Source: Capsulimonas corticalis
GTDB taxonomy: Bacteria; Armatimonadota; Armatimonadia; Armatimonadales; Capsulimonadaceae
Direction: 5' to 3'
DNA length: 64,000 bases
NCBI RefSeq assembly: GCF_003574315.2
Contig: NZ_AP025739.1
Coordinates: 3,596,001-3,660,000, forward strand
Part shown: one piece after another, positions 9,504 through 17,375 of the stretch
Layout of the letters: each line of letters opens with the position of its first letter
Position numbering within the stretch: position 1 is the first letter of the stretch
The notes under the pieces: generated by a model
Told to the model about the DNA's origin: nothing
What the model saw: only the letters and a program-made list of their open reading frames with translations
The model's database searches: none
Program-made: the position numbers and the translations under genes

Positions 9504-9540
9504 TTGTATATATACTACAACACATTCGGTGAATTGTCAA
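9504..9540 (-). promoter_or_regulatory. Promoter and operator of the GntR/LacI-type gene
   Basis: Read on the minus strand there is TTGACA (9535-9540), a 17-bp spacer and TAGTAT (9512-9517), a good sigma-70 promoter. TTGTA-N7-TACAA (9504-9520) is a perfect inverted repeat lying exactly over the -10. It resembles the TTGTA...TACAA half-sites known for AraR-type GntR/LacI hybrids. Binding there would block the promoter. Confidence 0.7.
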
Positions 9541-9573
9541 CTCTTCTAGAAAATATATTTTCTAGAAGAGTTG
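9538..9573. promoter_or_regulatory. Perfect 36-bp palindrome
   Basis: Bases 9538-9573 read identically on both strands, from CAACTCTTCTAG through the centre AAATATATTT to CTAGAAGAGTTG. The TTG of the -35 of the GntR-type gene is its last three bases. It lies between divergent genes (regulator and SRAP gene) and could be a second operator or a cruciform-forming site. Confidence 0.8.
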
Positions 9574-9648
9574 CAGCTTACGTTTGTCGATGGGAAATGC
9601 AAAAATGGGTATAGAAGACTCATCTTTGAAAGCGGCTTAGGAACGAAA

Positions 9649-10329
9649 ATGTGCAATCGCTATACGATCGGGAAGTCCAAATCGGAGATCGCGAATCAGT
9701 TCGACGCCATGATGATTGCGGAGATCGACGCCAGTTATAATGTTGCTCCCACGCAGCAAGTCGCGATCGTCACGCAGTCGGAGAAACGCGTGCTGGAGAC
9801 GGCGAAGTGGGGGCTGATCCCGTCCTGGGCCAAGGATCCCAAGATCGGGGCGAAGATGACTAATGCGCGCGCGGAGACCGTCGCGGAAAAGCCCGCCTTC
9901 CGCAGCGCGCTCGCCCGGCGCCGCTGTCTGATCCCCGCCGACGGCTTTTACGAATGGCGGGCCCAGCTCGAGGGCGAGAAAGGTAAGAAGCAGCCTTATT
10001 ACTTTCACTTGATCGGCGGCGATCTCTTCGCCTTCGCCGGGCTCTGGGAAGTGTGGCGCGACCCGGCGGGCGATTGGCTCAAAAGCTGTAGCATCATTAC
10101 CACGACCGCGAACGAAGTCGTGGAGCCGATCCACGACCGCATGCCGGTCATTCTGCGCCCCGAGGATATCGACCGCTGGCTCAGTCCTGAGCCGTACGAA
10201 ACGCAGGATCTGCTTTCGATGCTTACGCCTTATCCGGCGGAAGCCATGGAGGCGTATCCCGTGGGAACGGCGGTAAACTCGCCCGCGTACAATACCGCGG
10301 AGGCCGTCCTGCGATGGAATAGCGCTTAG
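9649..10329 (+). CDS. SRAP-family (YedK/HMCES-like) abasic-site protein
   Basis: The start at ATG 9649 places Cys at position 2, the residue that forms a thiazolidine crosslink with abasic sites in single-stranded DNA. Other hallmark motifs follow in order: NVAPTQ, WGLIPSW, the NARAET segment with the active-site Glu, RRCLIPADGFYEW, and HDRMPVIL with the conserved His. Length (226 aa) matches the family. Known members protect abasic sites during replication. It stands alone, divergent from the GntR-type regulator across the 36-bp palindrome. An upstream ATG at 9571 would bury Cys2, so it is rejected. Confidence 0.95.
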   Translation: MCNRYTIGKSKSEIANQFDAMMIAEIDASYNVAPTQQVAIVTQSEKRVLETAKWGLIPSWAKDPKIGAKMTNARAETVAEKPAFRSALARRRCLIPADGFYEWRAQLEGEKGKKQPYYFHLIGGDLFAFAGLWEVWRDPAGDWLKSCSIITTTANEVVEPIHDRMPVILRPEDIDRWLSPEPYETQDLLSMLTPYPAEAMEAYPVGTAVNSPAYNTAEAVLRWNSA

Positions 10330-10607
10330 CGCGCTCGAAACTTTAAGTACGCCTGCGCAAAAATCGAGCAGGAATTTGGCGTCGTGTTAGGGAATAATTG
10401 TTATTCAGCAATCCTCTCAGCGTCCCGCGCCCCTTTTTACATTGCGGCCGGGGATGCGTTTACCAAATCTTATTCAACATTTTCGACGAAGAATTGATAA
10501 TTGTGAAACTCCCGTTGCCGCGGAATGTCGAATGCAATGTGGCAAGTCGATCGCGCACGGACCGCCGTCAGCGCCGCCTTCGCGGCCGCAAGAAATGAGT
10601 ACCTAAA

Positions 10608-10877
10608 ATGAATAAAGAATGCCTGGAGACGGCCCTGACCGTCGCCTTCGCCATTGCCTCCGGAAATCGCTCCTCCATCAGCGGCTGCCAGTACGCCGCC
10701 CTCGGCGTTTCCTCGTGGGCGTCCACGGATAAGATCCGCGAGCGCGCGTCCTGCATCATCCTGCAAGCCTTCGCCGATCAAGAAGAGCGCCTGCGCCGCC
10801 TGGAAAGCCGCCTCGGTCTCAATGATGAGAAGTCCGCCGGCGCCGCCGACGCCCAGCATTTGGTGTCGGCCGTATGA
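10608..10877 (+). CDS. Small hypothetical protein, 89 aa
   Basis: Unrecognised. Residues 1-30 are helical with small residues, and residues 45-75 form an amphipathic helix rich in Arg and Glu (EERLRRLESRLGL). There is no signal peptide. Its stop overlaps the start of the next gene in ATGA (10874-10877), which suggests translational coupling and supports both being real. Upstream bases 10330-10607 show no gene or clear promoter. Confidence 0.5.
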   Translation: MNKECLETALTVAFAIASGNRSSISGCQYAALGVSSWASTDKIRERASCIILQAFADQEERLRRLESRLGLNDEKSAGAADAQHLVSAV

Positions 10878-11356
10878 GCGAGCGAGTGATCCAAGATCCT
10901 GTATTCGGGACCATTGTCGGCGACGACGGGATTTGGGAGGCTCGCGAACCAGTTGAGTTTCTCGGACGACTAATTCTTCTTTTGATCGACGCCGACGAGA
11001 AAGCGGGACCAACCGAACACCAGCGCCAGCGCTTCCGTGAGTTTCTCGAAAAGCGTGACACTCTCAAGCCCGGCCTCGAAGCCGCGATCTTCCAGTACTA
11101 CCAGGACGAAAACGAAATGTACCGCACGTTCCTCGCCCAAGACGAGATCGGCGAATACCTCCCGACTCTCACCACCCCCGAACAGATCTGGGATCTGACC
11201 GCGCCCGTCGCCATTCACATCCCCAGGCAATCGCCCGAGGATCAGGAAGACATGGATTGCGACCTCGCCATCGAGTGGTCAACCTCCTGGGATGTCGAGC
11301 ATGGCTTGAAGACTTGTTACCGTAATTGGGAGATCGTGGCCGTCGTTATGCCGTGA
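10874..11356 (+). CDS. Hypothetical protein, 160 aa
   Basis: A soluble, acidic protein. The N-terminus DPVFGTIVGDDGIWEAREPVE resembles small cytosolic proteins often found as immunity-like or DUF6985/DUF2262-type sequences (FG.., W, then a C-terminal WDVEHG motif). I cannot assign it firmly. It contains aromatic and acidic segments around IEWSTSWDVEHGLKTCYRNW. It is coupled to the gene before it by an ATGA overlap and ends before a strong terminator. No toxin gene is visible nearby. Confidence 0.65.
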   Translation: MSERVIQDPVFGTIVGDDGIWEAREPVEFLGRLILLLIDADEKAGPTEHQRQRFREFLEKRDTLKPGLEAAIFQYYQDENEMYRTFLAQDEIGEYLPTLTTPEQIWDLTAPVAIHIPRQSPEDQEDMDCDLAIEWSTSWDVEHGLKTCYRNWEIVAVVMP

Positions 11357-11376
11357 ATACCGGAGAGATCTGACGC

Positions 11377-11418
11377 AAAAACTCCCGTCGCACGGATGCC
11401 CGCGCGACGGGAGTTTTT
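11377..11418. terminator. Bidirectional terminator
   Basis: AAAAACTCCCGTCGC (11377-11391) and GCGACGGGAGTTTTT (11404-11418) form a 15-bp stem with A- and T-tracts on both sides. It lies between convergent genes and can serve both. Confidence 0.9.
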
Positions 11419-11434
11419 TATGTCCGAAGTGCTT

Positions 11435-12211
11435 TTAGTTGGCGAGCGCGAACATCGTTTTGACGTCGGACGCCTTCACCGTTTGCTTGCCGGCATCTGT
11501 GTTGACTGTGTAAACGCCGTTATCGAGCGAAAGAAGCGTTCCCGCGATTTGATTTCCATTGTTCAGCGTAAACAGCGTCCGTCCGCTGGCGGCGGGAGCA
11601 GCCGCCGGGGCGCCGCCCGCCGTCAAGGCTGGCAGTTGCGTGTCCGCGTTCACATACATCGTGAAAGCGTCGCCTTTATGAATGGTCACATCGCGTCCCT
11701 TCACAAATCCGCCGAAGATACCGAACGCCAGAATGCCGCCGACAAGCGCGGCTGAGTTGTCTTTTCCGTGCACGCTGTTTGTGCTGGATCGGAGCGCGAC
11801 CTTGGATCGATCGGGCAGCAAAATGTAATCGCAAGTAAAGTTCAATTTCCCCGCCTTCCCCCATGCGCCGGGGCGTGACGATTGTGTGACCTGTCCAAAA
11901 GCCTGTGAATTGGCGGGGATCAGCAGAATATGCTCCGCGTTATAAATGTCCTGGTCTGTATGGAACGCGACATCCTGCCCAACTTTGGAGTCCCCCGACT
12001 TCAACTGTTCGTCCAGCACCATGTGGACCGGCGTTCGCTCGGTCAGCAAATACTTCCCATTCGCCGCCGCCGACGCGATGGCTTCCGCCGATGCCGTAGG
12101 GATCACAGCGGGAGCGGCCGCGTCCTTACCGGCGGCTCCGGCAACGTGACCAAAAGCCGTCAATACGGCGACACCCGCGAAGATCAGGGCGGACTGATAA
12201 GAATGTTTCAA
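11435..12211 (-). CDS. Exported protein, 258 aa
   Basis: A signal peptide (MKHSYQSALIFAGVAVLTAFGHVAGA) leads to an Ala-rich linker. A beta-rich domain follows (about residues 55-185) with the pattern T-P-V-x-M-V-L-D-E-x-L-x-S...KVGQDV, IPANSQAFGQV, GAWGKAGKLNFTCDYI and GKDVTI-like KGRDVTIHKGD. I know this pattern from secreted proteins of unknown function in several phyla. A second small beta domain (LNNGNQIAGTLLSLDNGVYTV) resembles Sm-like or PRC-like repeats. The role is unknown; an envelope stress or surface protein is possible. It is monocistronic, convergent with the gene at 10874. Confidence 0.75.
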   Translation of the reverse strand: MKHSYQSALIFAGVAVLTAFGHVAGAAGKDAAAPAVIPTASAEAIASAAANGKYLLTERTPVHMVLDEQLKSGDSKVGQDVAFHTDQDIYNAEHILLIPANSQAFGQVTQSSRPGAWGKAGKLNFTCDYILLPDRSKVALRSSTNSVHGKDNSAALVGGILAFGIFGGFVKGRDVTIHKGDAFTMYVNADTQLPALTAGGAPAAAPAASGRTLFTLNNGNQIAGTLLSLDNGVYTVNTDAGKQTVKASDVKTMFALAN

Positions 12212-12393
12212 TGCATGTTCCTTGTATGGGAGATAATGTCTGGCTGCTAGGGTAATTACTGTTAGCGTGATGGAATTCCTTCCATCGATTTCAAGGGATA
12301 ACAGATTATAGAAATAATTACTGAAATCTGGCGGAAGATCGAGTTCGCATTGGTTTGTAATTGACTTATTACAGGAGCATCATGGATAGCTCA

Positions 12394-12425
12394 CAAAAAA
12401 AGCCCTCGTCAAAACTGACGAGGGC
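12394..12425 (-). terminator. Rho-independent terminator of tRNA-Arg
   Basis: On the minus strand GCCCTCGTC-N6-GACGAGGGC (12425-12402) is followed by a run of T (12401-12395). It is 14 bp past the tRNA 3' end. Confidence 0.92.
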
Positions 12426-12439
12426 GATTGCTGCTTCTA

Positions 12440-12516
12440 TGGTGGCCTCGGCGCGATTCGAACGCGCGACCCCTTCCTTCGGAGGGAAGTACTCTAATCC
12501 GCTGAGCTACGAAGCC
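12440..12516 (-). tRNA. tRNA-Arg (anticodon CCG)
   Basis: The minus strand folds as a cloverleaf. The acceptor stem GGCTTCG pairs with CGAGGCC (one U-G pair), and the discriminator is A followed by an encoded CCA. The D arm is GCTC...GAGT. The anticodon stem CTTCC/GGAAG encloses the loop CTCCGAA, so the anticodon is CCG, reading CGG Arg codons. The T arm is CGCGCGTTCGAATCGCGCCG-like, with the TTCGAAT loop. The length is 77 nt including CCA. Confidence 0.97.
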
Positions 12517-12525
12517 ATTGCTGAA

Positions 12526-12554
12526 AGTCTACCTTTTGTGGGGAATCTTGTCAA
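12526..12554 (-). promoter_or_regulatory. Promoter of tRNA-Arg
   Basis: On the minus strand TTGACA (12549-12554) and TAGACT (12526-12531) are separated by 17 bp. The -10 ends 9 bp before the mature tRNA. It is one of the best consensus promoters in the window. Confidence 0.85.
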
Positions 12555-12704
12555 GAGGGGCAGGAGTTTGTTTGGCGAGGGGTAAAAATATTTTGAAAAT
12601 ATGCAACTTTTGCGTTGCGTTTTATGGCTGTGCGGGATATAATGCATCTCATGGGTTGCGTAATGACCCAGGGCAAGAGTTTCAGTTTAGATAAGGAGAG
12701 AAAA

Positions 12705-13160
12705 ATGGTCGCTCAGGATTATTTGTGCCGGATCGAAGCCCCCGTCTCGGCGGCGGAGGCGTTTGAAAAGATTAGCCGCGTTTCGGAATGGTGGGCGAAG
12801 AACTTCAGCGGAAGCGCCCGGGAATTGGGAGATACGTTCCAGGTTCGCTTCGGGGGAACGTTTGTCGATTTCGAAATTACGGAAGCCGAGCCGAGCAAGA
12901 AGATTGTGTGGCAAGTGGTGAATTGCAATCTGAACTGGCTCAGCGACAAGACCGAATGGAGCGATACGAGCGTGCTCTGGGAGCTGTCGGAAGGCAATGG
13001 AGTGACTGGCGTCACGATGGTCCATCGCGGGTTGGTTCCCGGTATGGAATGCTACGAAGAATGCAACCAGGGATGGAATTTCTTCGTTTCCGAGAGCTTG
13101 CAGCAGTTTCTCAGCGTGGGCCAGGGCCTTCCCAAGGGAGACGGCGGCCACAACGAGTAA
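12705..13160 (+). CDS. SRPBCC (START/AHSA1-like) domain protein
   Basis: Start chosen at ATG 12705 because AAGGAGAG lies 5-6 nt upstream. This gives 151 residues, the normal size of a single SRPBCC domain. The sequence shows the typical order: an N-terminal strand (YLCRIEAPVSAAEAFEKI), SEWWAKNFSG, a glycine-rich turn, DFEITEAEPSKKIVWQV, and a long C-terminal helix (WNFFVSESLQQFLSVGQGLPK). The family binds hydrophobic ligands or acts as polyketide-cyclase-like or AHSA1-like proteins. The ligand is unknown. It is convergent with the metallophosphoesterase gene. Confidence 0.85.
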   Translation: MVAQDYLCRIEAPVSAAEAFEKISRVSEWWAKNFSGSARELGDTFQVRFGGTFVDFEITEAEPSKKIVWQVVNCNLNWLSDKTEWSDTSVLWELSEGNGVTGVTMVHRGLVPGMECYEECNQGWNFFVSESLQQFLSVGQGLPKGDGGHNE

Positions 13161-13213
13161 GAGCGGTCGAAGGCGCGCCGAGCAAGGGGAGAGCCGCCGC
13201 GCTCCCCTTGCGA

Positions 13214-13828
13214 TCAAAACCGCAGGCAGGGAACGTCGAGCAGGCGCAGTTCGAGGGTCTGCTGGGCGTCGTCGTAGATGCAGTAGCGGGGATGGTCGAT
13301 ACGGTCGCGGCTGTAGCCGATGGCGGGGACAGTGATCAGGTAGCGGTCGGTGAGGTCGAGGCGGCAGGGATGGTTGTACTGGATGAGGTGGGAGGTGGCG
13401 GCGCCGAATTCCGCGCTCTGTTCGCCGTAGATGGCCGCGAGGTGGGCGTGGCCGACGAAGATACGGCGGGCGGGTGTTTCGTCGAAGGCGTTCCAGGCTT
13501 CGTAAGGATCGGCGATCTTGTTTTGCCGGGCGCGTGGGGAGATGTGCGTGTAGAGCGCGTCGCCTTCGACGATGGTTTCGGGGAGCGTGTCGATGAACGC
13601 CTGGACATCGGGGGCGAGGTCCAGGTCGTTGTAGTGATCGTGATTGCCGAAGACGGTGGGGATGTCGTGGTCGCGAAGGAAGCGGACAACGGCGTCGCTG
13701 CCGTCGCCGCCGTCCACCATGTCGCCGAGGCAGAGCGTACGGTCGCAGGCGCAGGTTTCGATGTCGGCCATCGCCGCGAGGAGACCGTCGTAATGGCCGT
13801 GGATATCGGTGATGATGGCGGTGCGCAT
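13214..13828 (-). CDS. Calcineurin-like metallophosphoesterase
   Basis: The motifs of the binuclear phosphoesterase fold appear in order: ITDIHGH (D-x-H), LGDMVDGG (GD-x-x-D-x), FGNHDHYN (GNHD), YTHISP and FVGHAHL (GH-x-H). The size of 204 residues fits small phosphodiesterases of the YfcE/diadenosine-polyphosphatase type. Start at ATG 13828 gives the fold directly; ATG 13846 or 13870 would add 6 or 14 residues, and no Shine-Dalgarno sequence decides. The substrate is unknown. It lies 87 bp downstream of the VWA gene on the same strand. Confidence 0.88.
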   Translation of the reverse strand: MRTAIITDIHGHYDGLLAAMADIETCACDRTLCLGDMVDGGDGSDAVVRFLRDHDIPTVFGNHDHYNDLDLAPDVQAFIDTLPETIVEGDALYTHISPRARQNKIADPYEAWNAFDETPARRIFVGHAHLAAIYGEQSAEFGAATSHLIQYNHPCRLDLTDRYLITVPAIGYSRDRIDHPRYCIYDDAQQTLELRLLDVPCLRF

Positions 13829-13915
13829 GAGGGGAAGCGTTCTCATCGGCGGAATCCCACAAGCTTCCACTTGTGGGAACTTATAGGAACGATGGCATTC
13901 GTTGGAATGGCGCCA

Positions 13916-15109
13916 TTACGCGCCGCGCCGGGCGGTGACGATCTCCTGGGCGGCGGCCCATTGGCCGATGTCCTGGCGGCCGATGGCGGCGGCCATCAGG
14001 GCGGGGAACTGGTCGGGAGTGCAGGCGAAGGCGGGAACGCCAAGGCTTGCGAGGACTTCGGCGTTGTGGTGGTCGTAGCTGGGAGCGCCGTCGTCGCTGA
14101 GGGCGAGCAGGGCGATGAACTGGACGCCCGCGCTGACGAGTGTGGCGATGCGCTTGAGCATCTGGTTGCGGTCGCCGCCTTCGTAAAGGTCGCTGATCAG
14201 GACGAAGATCGTCTCCTGCGGGCGGCGCACATGCTCCTGGCAGTAGGCGAGGGCGCGGTTGATGTCCGTGCCGCCGCCGAGCTGCGCGCCGAAGAGCAGT
14301 TCGACCGGATCGTGCAGTTCTTCCGTGAGATCGACGACGCTGGTGTCAAAGACGACCATGCGCGTATCCACGGCGGGAAGCGAGGCGAGCACGGCGCCGA
14401 AGACGCTGGCGTAGACGACGGAGGTCGCCATCGAGCCGCTCTGGTCGATGCAGAGGACGATGTCGCGCAGGGCGGCGCGCTTGCGTCCGAAGCCGATGCG
14501 CGTTTCGGGGATGATGGTTTTGTACTCGGGCTGGTAGTGGCGAAGATTAGCGCGGATCGTCCGGTTCCAATCGATTTCGTTGTGACGCGGGCGGCGATTG
14601 CGGATCGCCCGGTTCAGGCTGCCCTGCACCGCCTGCCGCGTGGGGCTGGCGAGACGCTTCTGCAAGTCTTCGACGACCTGGCGCACGACCTGCCGCGCGG
14701 TGTCGCGCGTGCGGCTGGGGATAACGTTCTTCAGCGCGATCAGTGTGGCGACCAGATGCACGTCCGGCTCGACCGCCGACAGCATTTCGGGCTCCAGCAG
14801 CATTTGCCGAAGATTGAGCCGCTCCAGGGCGTCCTGCTGCATCACGCGGACCACGGACGCCGGGAAGTAACTGCGGATATCCCCCAGCCACCGCGCCACA
14901 TTCGGCGCCGACGCCTCTGAACCGCCGCGCCGTTCGCCCTTCGACGAAAAGCCGCCGGACATCGTGGGATCGTACAGCGCGCTGAGCGCCCGGTCGATCG
15001 CGGCGTCCTGGTCGCTCAGCGCGCAGCCGATCCCGTCCGCCTCGTTTCCCCCCAGCAATAAACGCCAGCGCCGCTGGCGCTCATCCGTTCGATCCATCAC
15101 TGTTTCCAT
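13916..15109 (-). CDS. VWA-domain protein with complete MIDAS
   Basis: About 390 residues. The N-terminal half is helical and Arg-rich (residues 1-215) with RWLGDIRSYFPASVV and a repeat-like set of helices. The C-terminal half is a von Willebrand A domain with the metal site D-x-S-x-S as CIDQSGSM, a later Thr in GGGTDINRAL, and the Asp of LISDLYEGG. Homologues usually sit in clusters with a MoxR AAA+ ATPase and act as chaperone-like insertion systems. Here no MoxR gene is adjacent, so this copy is separated or the partner is distant. Two start codons (15109 and 15097) are equally possible. Confidence 0.88.
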   Translation of the reverse strand: METVMDRTDERQRRWRLLLGGNEADGIGCALSDQDAAIDRALSALYDPTMSGGFSSKGERRGGSEASAPNVARWLGDIRSYFPASVVRVMQQDALERLNLRQMLLEPEMLSAVEPDVHLVATLIALKNVIPSRTRDTARQVVRQVVEDLQKRLASPTRQAVQGSLNRAIRNRRPRHNEIDWNRTIRANLRHYQPEYKTIIPETRIGFGRKRAALRDIVLCIDQSGSMATSVVYASVFGAVLASLPAVDTRMVVFDTSVVDLTEELHDPVELLFGAQLGGGTDINRALAYCQEHVRRPQETIFVLISDLYEGGDRNQMLKRIATLVSAGVQFIALLALSDDGAPSYDHHNAEVLASLGVPAFACTPDQFPALMAAAIGRQDIGQWAAAQEIVTARRGA

Positions 15110-15248
15110 GACCTATTGTGGGATGTTCGCAACAATGTGTCAAGCTTTTTGTTTGTCTGCGATCGACGAGTTTTGACCCGCTCCGCCATCGTCCCCCAAA
15201 TATTATTTCCCCGAGCGAATCCAATGCCCGCCATTTCCGTTATTCACT

Positions 15249-15803
15249 GTGGAGGCCGGGGCATTGGACGACGAAACTTTGATGCGGCGCGTGGCGGGCG
15301 GCGATGCGTCGTCGTTTGAGCGCCTGGTGAAAGCGCATCAGCAGCGGCTGGGGCGAGCCGCGTTCGCGATCCTCGGCGATCGCTGCGCCGCGCAGGACGC
15401 CGTGCAAGAGACGATGATCCGGGTGTGGCGTAATCGCGCCGGATACCGGCGGCAGTCGAGCCTTGCCGTGTATCTGCATAAGATCCTGCGCAACATCTGC
15501 ATCGATATTCTGCGAGAACGCAGCAGCAAGCCGGCGGTGGCGTGGGACGTCGAAGCCGTGGGAGAGATCCCCGTGGCCGGCGGCGCGGCGGCGTGCGAAT
15601 TGCGGGAGGCCCTCGCGTGGGGGCTGGCCCAGTTACCCGAAGAGCAGCGCACGATCGTGGCGCTCAGCGAATACGAAGGCTTCACGTATCAGGAGATCGC
15701 GGAGATTGTCGGCTGCCCGTACGGCACGGTGGCGTCGCGAAAGTATGCGGCCATGGACGCCCTGCGCCGGTCGCTGCGGCAATGGCTGAATGGAGAAGAA
15801 TGA
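15249..15803 (+). CDS. ECF-family RNA polymerase sigma factor
   Basis: Region 2 (RVAGGDASSFERLVKAH, then AQDAVQETMIRVWRN) and region 4 (LPEEQRTIVALSEYEGFTYQEIAEIVGCPYGTVASRKYAAMDALRR) are both complete and separated by the short linker typical of ECF factors. The likely start is GTG 15249. The stop overlaps the anti-sigma start (ATGATG, 15800-15805), so sigma and anti-sigma are translationally coupled. The third gene of the operon is a PilT-like ATPase, which makes surface motility or pilus retraction a plausible output. The inducing signal is unknown. Confidence 0.95.
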   Translation: MEAGALDDETLMRRVAGGDASSFERLVKAHQQRLGRAAFAILGDRCAAQDAVQETMIRVWRNRAGYRRQSSLAVYLHKILRNICIDILRERSSKPAVAWDVEAVGEIPVAGGAAACELREALAWGLAQLPEEQRTIVALSEYEGFTYQEIAEIVGCPYGTVASRKYAAMDALRRSLRQWLNGEE

Positions 15804-16195
15804 TGGATTGTGAGACAATTCGACCGAAGCTGATGGCGCTGCTGGACGGAGAACTCGGCGACGATCCACGCCGAGCGTGCGAGAGCCACCTGGAGCGCTG
15901 CGCCGTCTGCGCGCAAACTCTTGCCGAGTTCCAGGCGATCCGTGATGCGCCTCCCGCGCCGAGTGAAACCTTCGACGTCTGGGAGGCCGTGCAAGCCCAA
16001 ATCGAGCCGGAGATGCTCACTCAGGCGCTGCTCGCCGAAATGCGTCTGATGCGCGAAGAGATGCGCTCTTTGTCCGCTGAAGTGTCTGAGCTGCGCCTTG
16101 CGCTCAAGCAGGCGCCGCCTTCCCCGGCGCGAAGCACGGCGCTGGATTTGCCGTATGTGCGTAAATCGACGCGCTCGCCCTTTCATCTCGTTTGA
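15803..16195 (+). CDS. Zinc-finger (zf-HC2) anti-sigma factor, cytoplasmic
   Basis: The N-terminal 45 residues hold the zinc anti-sigma signature: Cys in MDCETIRPKL, then H-x3-C-x2-C in SHLERCAVC. A coiled segment follows (LLAEMRLMREEMRSLSAEVSELRLAL, written here as residues about 73-98). No transmembrane helix exists, unlike many partners of ECF factors, so it should act as a soluble sensor, perhaps redox-responsive through the zinc site. It starts at ATG 15803 (or 15800), overlapping the sigma gene, and ends 17 bp before the ATPase start. Confidence 0.88.
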   Translation: MDCETIRPKLMALLDGELGDDPRRACESHLERCAVCAQTLAEFQAIRDAPPAPSETFDVWEAVQAQIEPEMLTQALLAEMRLMREEMRSLSAEVSELRLALKQAPPSPARSTALDLPYVRKSTRSPFHLV

Positions 16196-16212
16196 ATCTG
16201 GAGAAGAATATC

Positions 16213-17304
16213 ATGGAACTTAACGATTTGCTCGCGGAAATGATCGAACGCCAGGCCTCGGACCTGCATCTCGCCGCAAAGCATCCGCCGACGCTGCGTT
16301 ACTGGGGCGCCCTTTCGCCGGTGGTCTTAAACGGCGAGCCTCTGGCGGAGCTTGGCCGGGACGATGTCGCTCGCCTCTTTGCTTCCTATCTGTCCGACGA
16401 AGAGCTGGGCGCCTTCCGGAGCGGCCGCGACGTCAACAAAAGCATCGAGTGGGAGGGACACTTGTTCCGAAGCTGCTTTTTTCAAACTCGGGATGGCGCG
16501 GCGGCGGCGCTTCGCTTGATCCCGACCAGTATTCCTACACTGGAGGCCCTGTTTGGCGACGATGTGGAGACGTTCCGGCGTCTCGCCAATTTGAAACGCG
16601 GCTTGATCCTCACCGTCGGGCCGACCGGCAGCGGCAAGTCCACGACGACGGCGGCGATGCTTGATGAAATCAACCGAACCCGCCGCGAGCGGATCATCAC
16701 GATCGAAGACCCCATCGAGTATGTCCATCAGAGCAAGATGAGCCTGATCAGCCAGCGGGAAGTCGGGGCCGACATCGAAAGTGTCGAGCAGGGCGCGCTG
16801 TCGGCCCTGCGCGCCGATCCCGATGTCATCCTCATCGGCGAGCTGCGCACGCCCGAGGCGGTCCGGATCGCCTTCGCGCTCGCCGAAACGGGCCACCTCG
16901 TCTTTTCCACGCTGTTCGCCGTCAGCGTCTCGGAAGCGATCCAGCGGCTCATCGAATCCTTCCCGGATTCCCCGGATACAATGCGCCGAATGCTGGCGCG
17001 TTCCTTTGCGGCGGTAATCAGCCAGCGCCTTCTGCCGCGCGCGAACGGCCGAGGCCGCATCCCAATCAACGAGATTCTGCTGGCGAACACACGCGTGCGC
17101 GGCCTGATCGGCGGCGGCGCGACGGATCTTACCGTGGCGATCGAGGCGGGCCGAGACGAGGGAATGCGCACCATGGACGACGCGGTCCTCGAAGCCTATC
17201 GGCGCGGCGATATCACCTACGATACCGCCTGGAACGCCGTCGACAACCGCGAACGCCTGGGGCCGCGGCCGGTTGAGGTGGGGGTGCAGGAGCAAAGTTC
17301 ATAG
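16213..17304 (+). CDS. PilT-like retraction ATPase with altered His box
   Basis: A type II/IV secretion ATPase of 363 residues. An N-terminal PAS-like domain (ASDLHLAAKHPPTLRYWG) is followed by Walker A GPTGSGKS (about 126-133), the Asp box TIEDPIEYVHQ (about 153-163) and Walker B VILIGE (about 195-200). The PilT His box normally reads HLVFGTLHT, but here it is HLVFSTLFA, so the conserved His is Phe. After GE the usual MRD is LRT. The start at ATG 16213 has GGAGAA upstream. Co-transcription with a sigma/anti-sigma pair is unusual. It may be a specialised PilU-like paralogue. Confidence 0.9.
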   Translation: MELNDLLAEMIERQASDLHLAAKHPPTLRYWGALSPVVLNGEPLAELGRDDVARLFASYLSDEELGAFRSGRDVNKSIEWEGHLFRSCFFQTRDGAAAALRLIPTSIPTLEALFGDDVETFRRLANLKRGLILTVGPTGSGKSTTTAAMLDEINRTRRERIITIEDPIEYVHQSKMSLISQREVGADIESVEQGALSALRADPDVILIGELRTPEAVRIAFALAETGHLVFSTLFAVSVSEAIQRLIESFPDSPDTMRRMLARSFAAVISQRLLPRANGRGRIPINEILLANTRVRGLIGGGATDLTVAIEAGRDEGMRTMDDAVLEAYRRGDITYDTAWNAVDNRERLGPRPVEVGVQEQSS

Positions 17305-17375
17305 GGGAAAGTTTGTATAGGGGAAGCGCTCACGCCACGCGAAGATACAATGTCGCAGGCGCGAGCTGATCACCG

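Noticed and set aside
10398-10598. 66-codon frame before the gene at 10608
   Set aside because: Composition (Pro/Phe/Cys then Arg-rich) and lack of a ribosome site argue against coding.
12788-14920. Long plus-strand open frame (about 710 codons) opposite the metallophosphoesterase and VWA genes
   Set aside because: It runs through the antisense of two well-supported genes with intact motifs. Such long shadows are expected in GC-rich DNA, and the translation has no family features.
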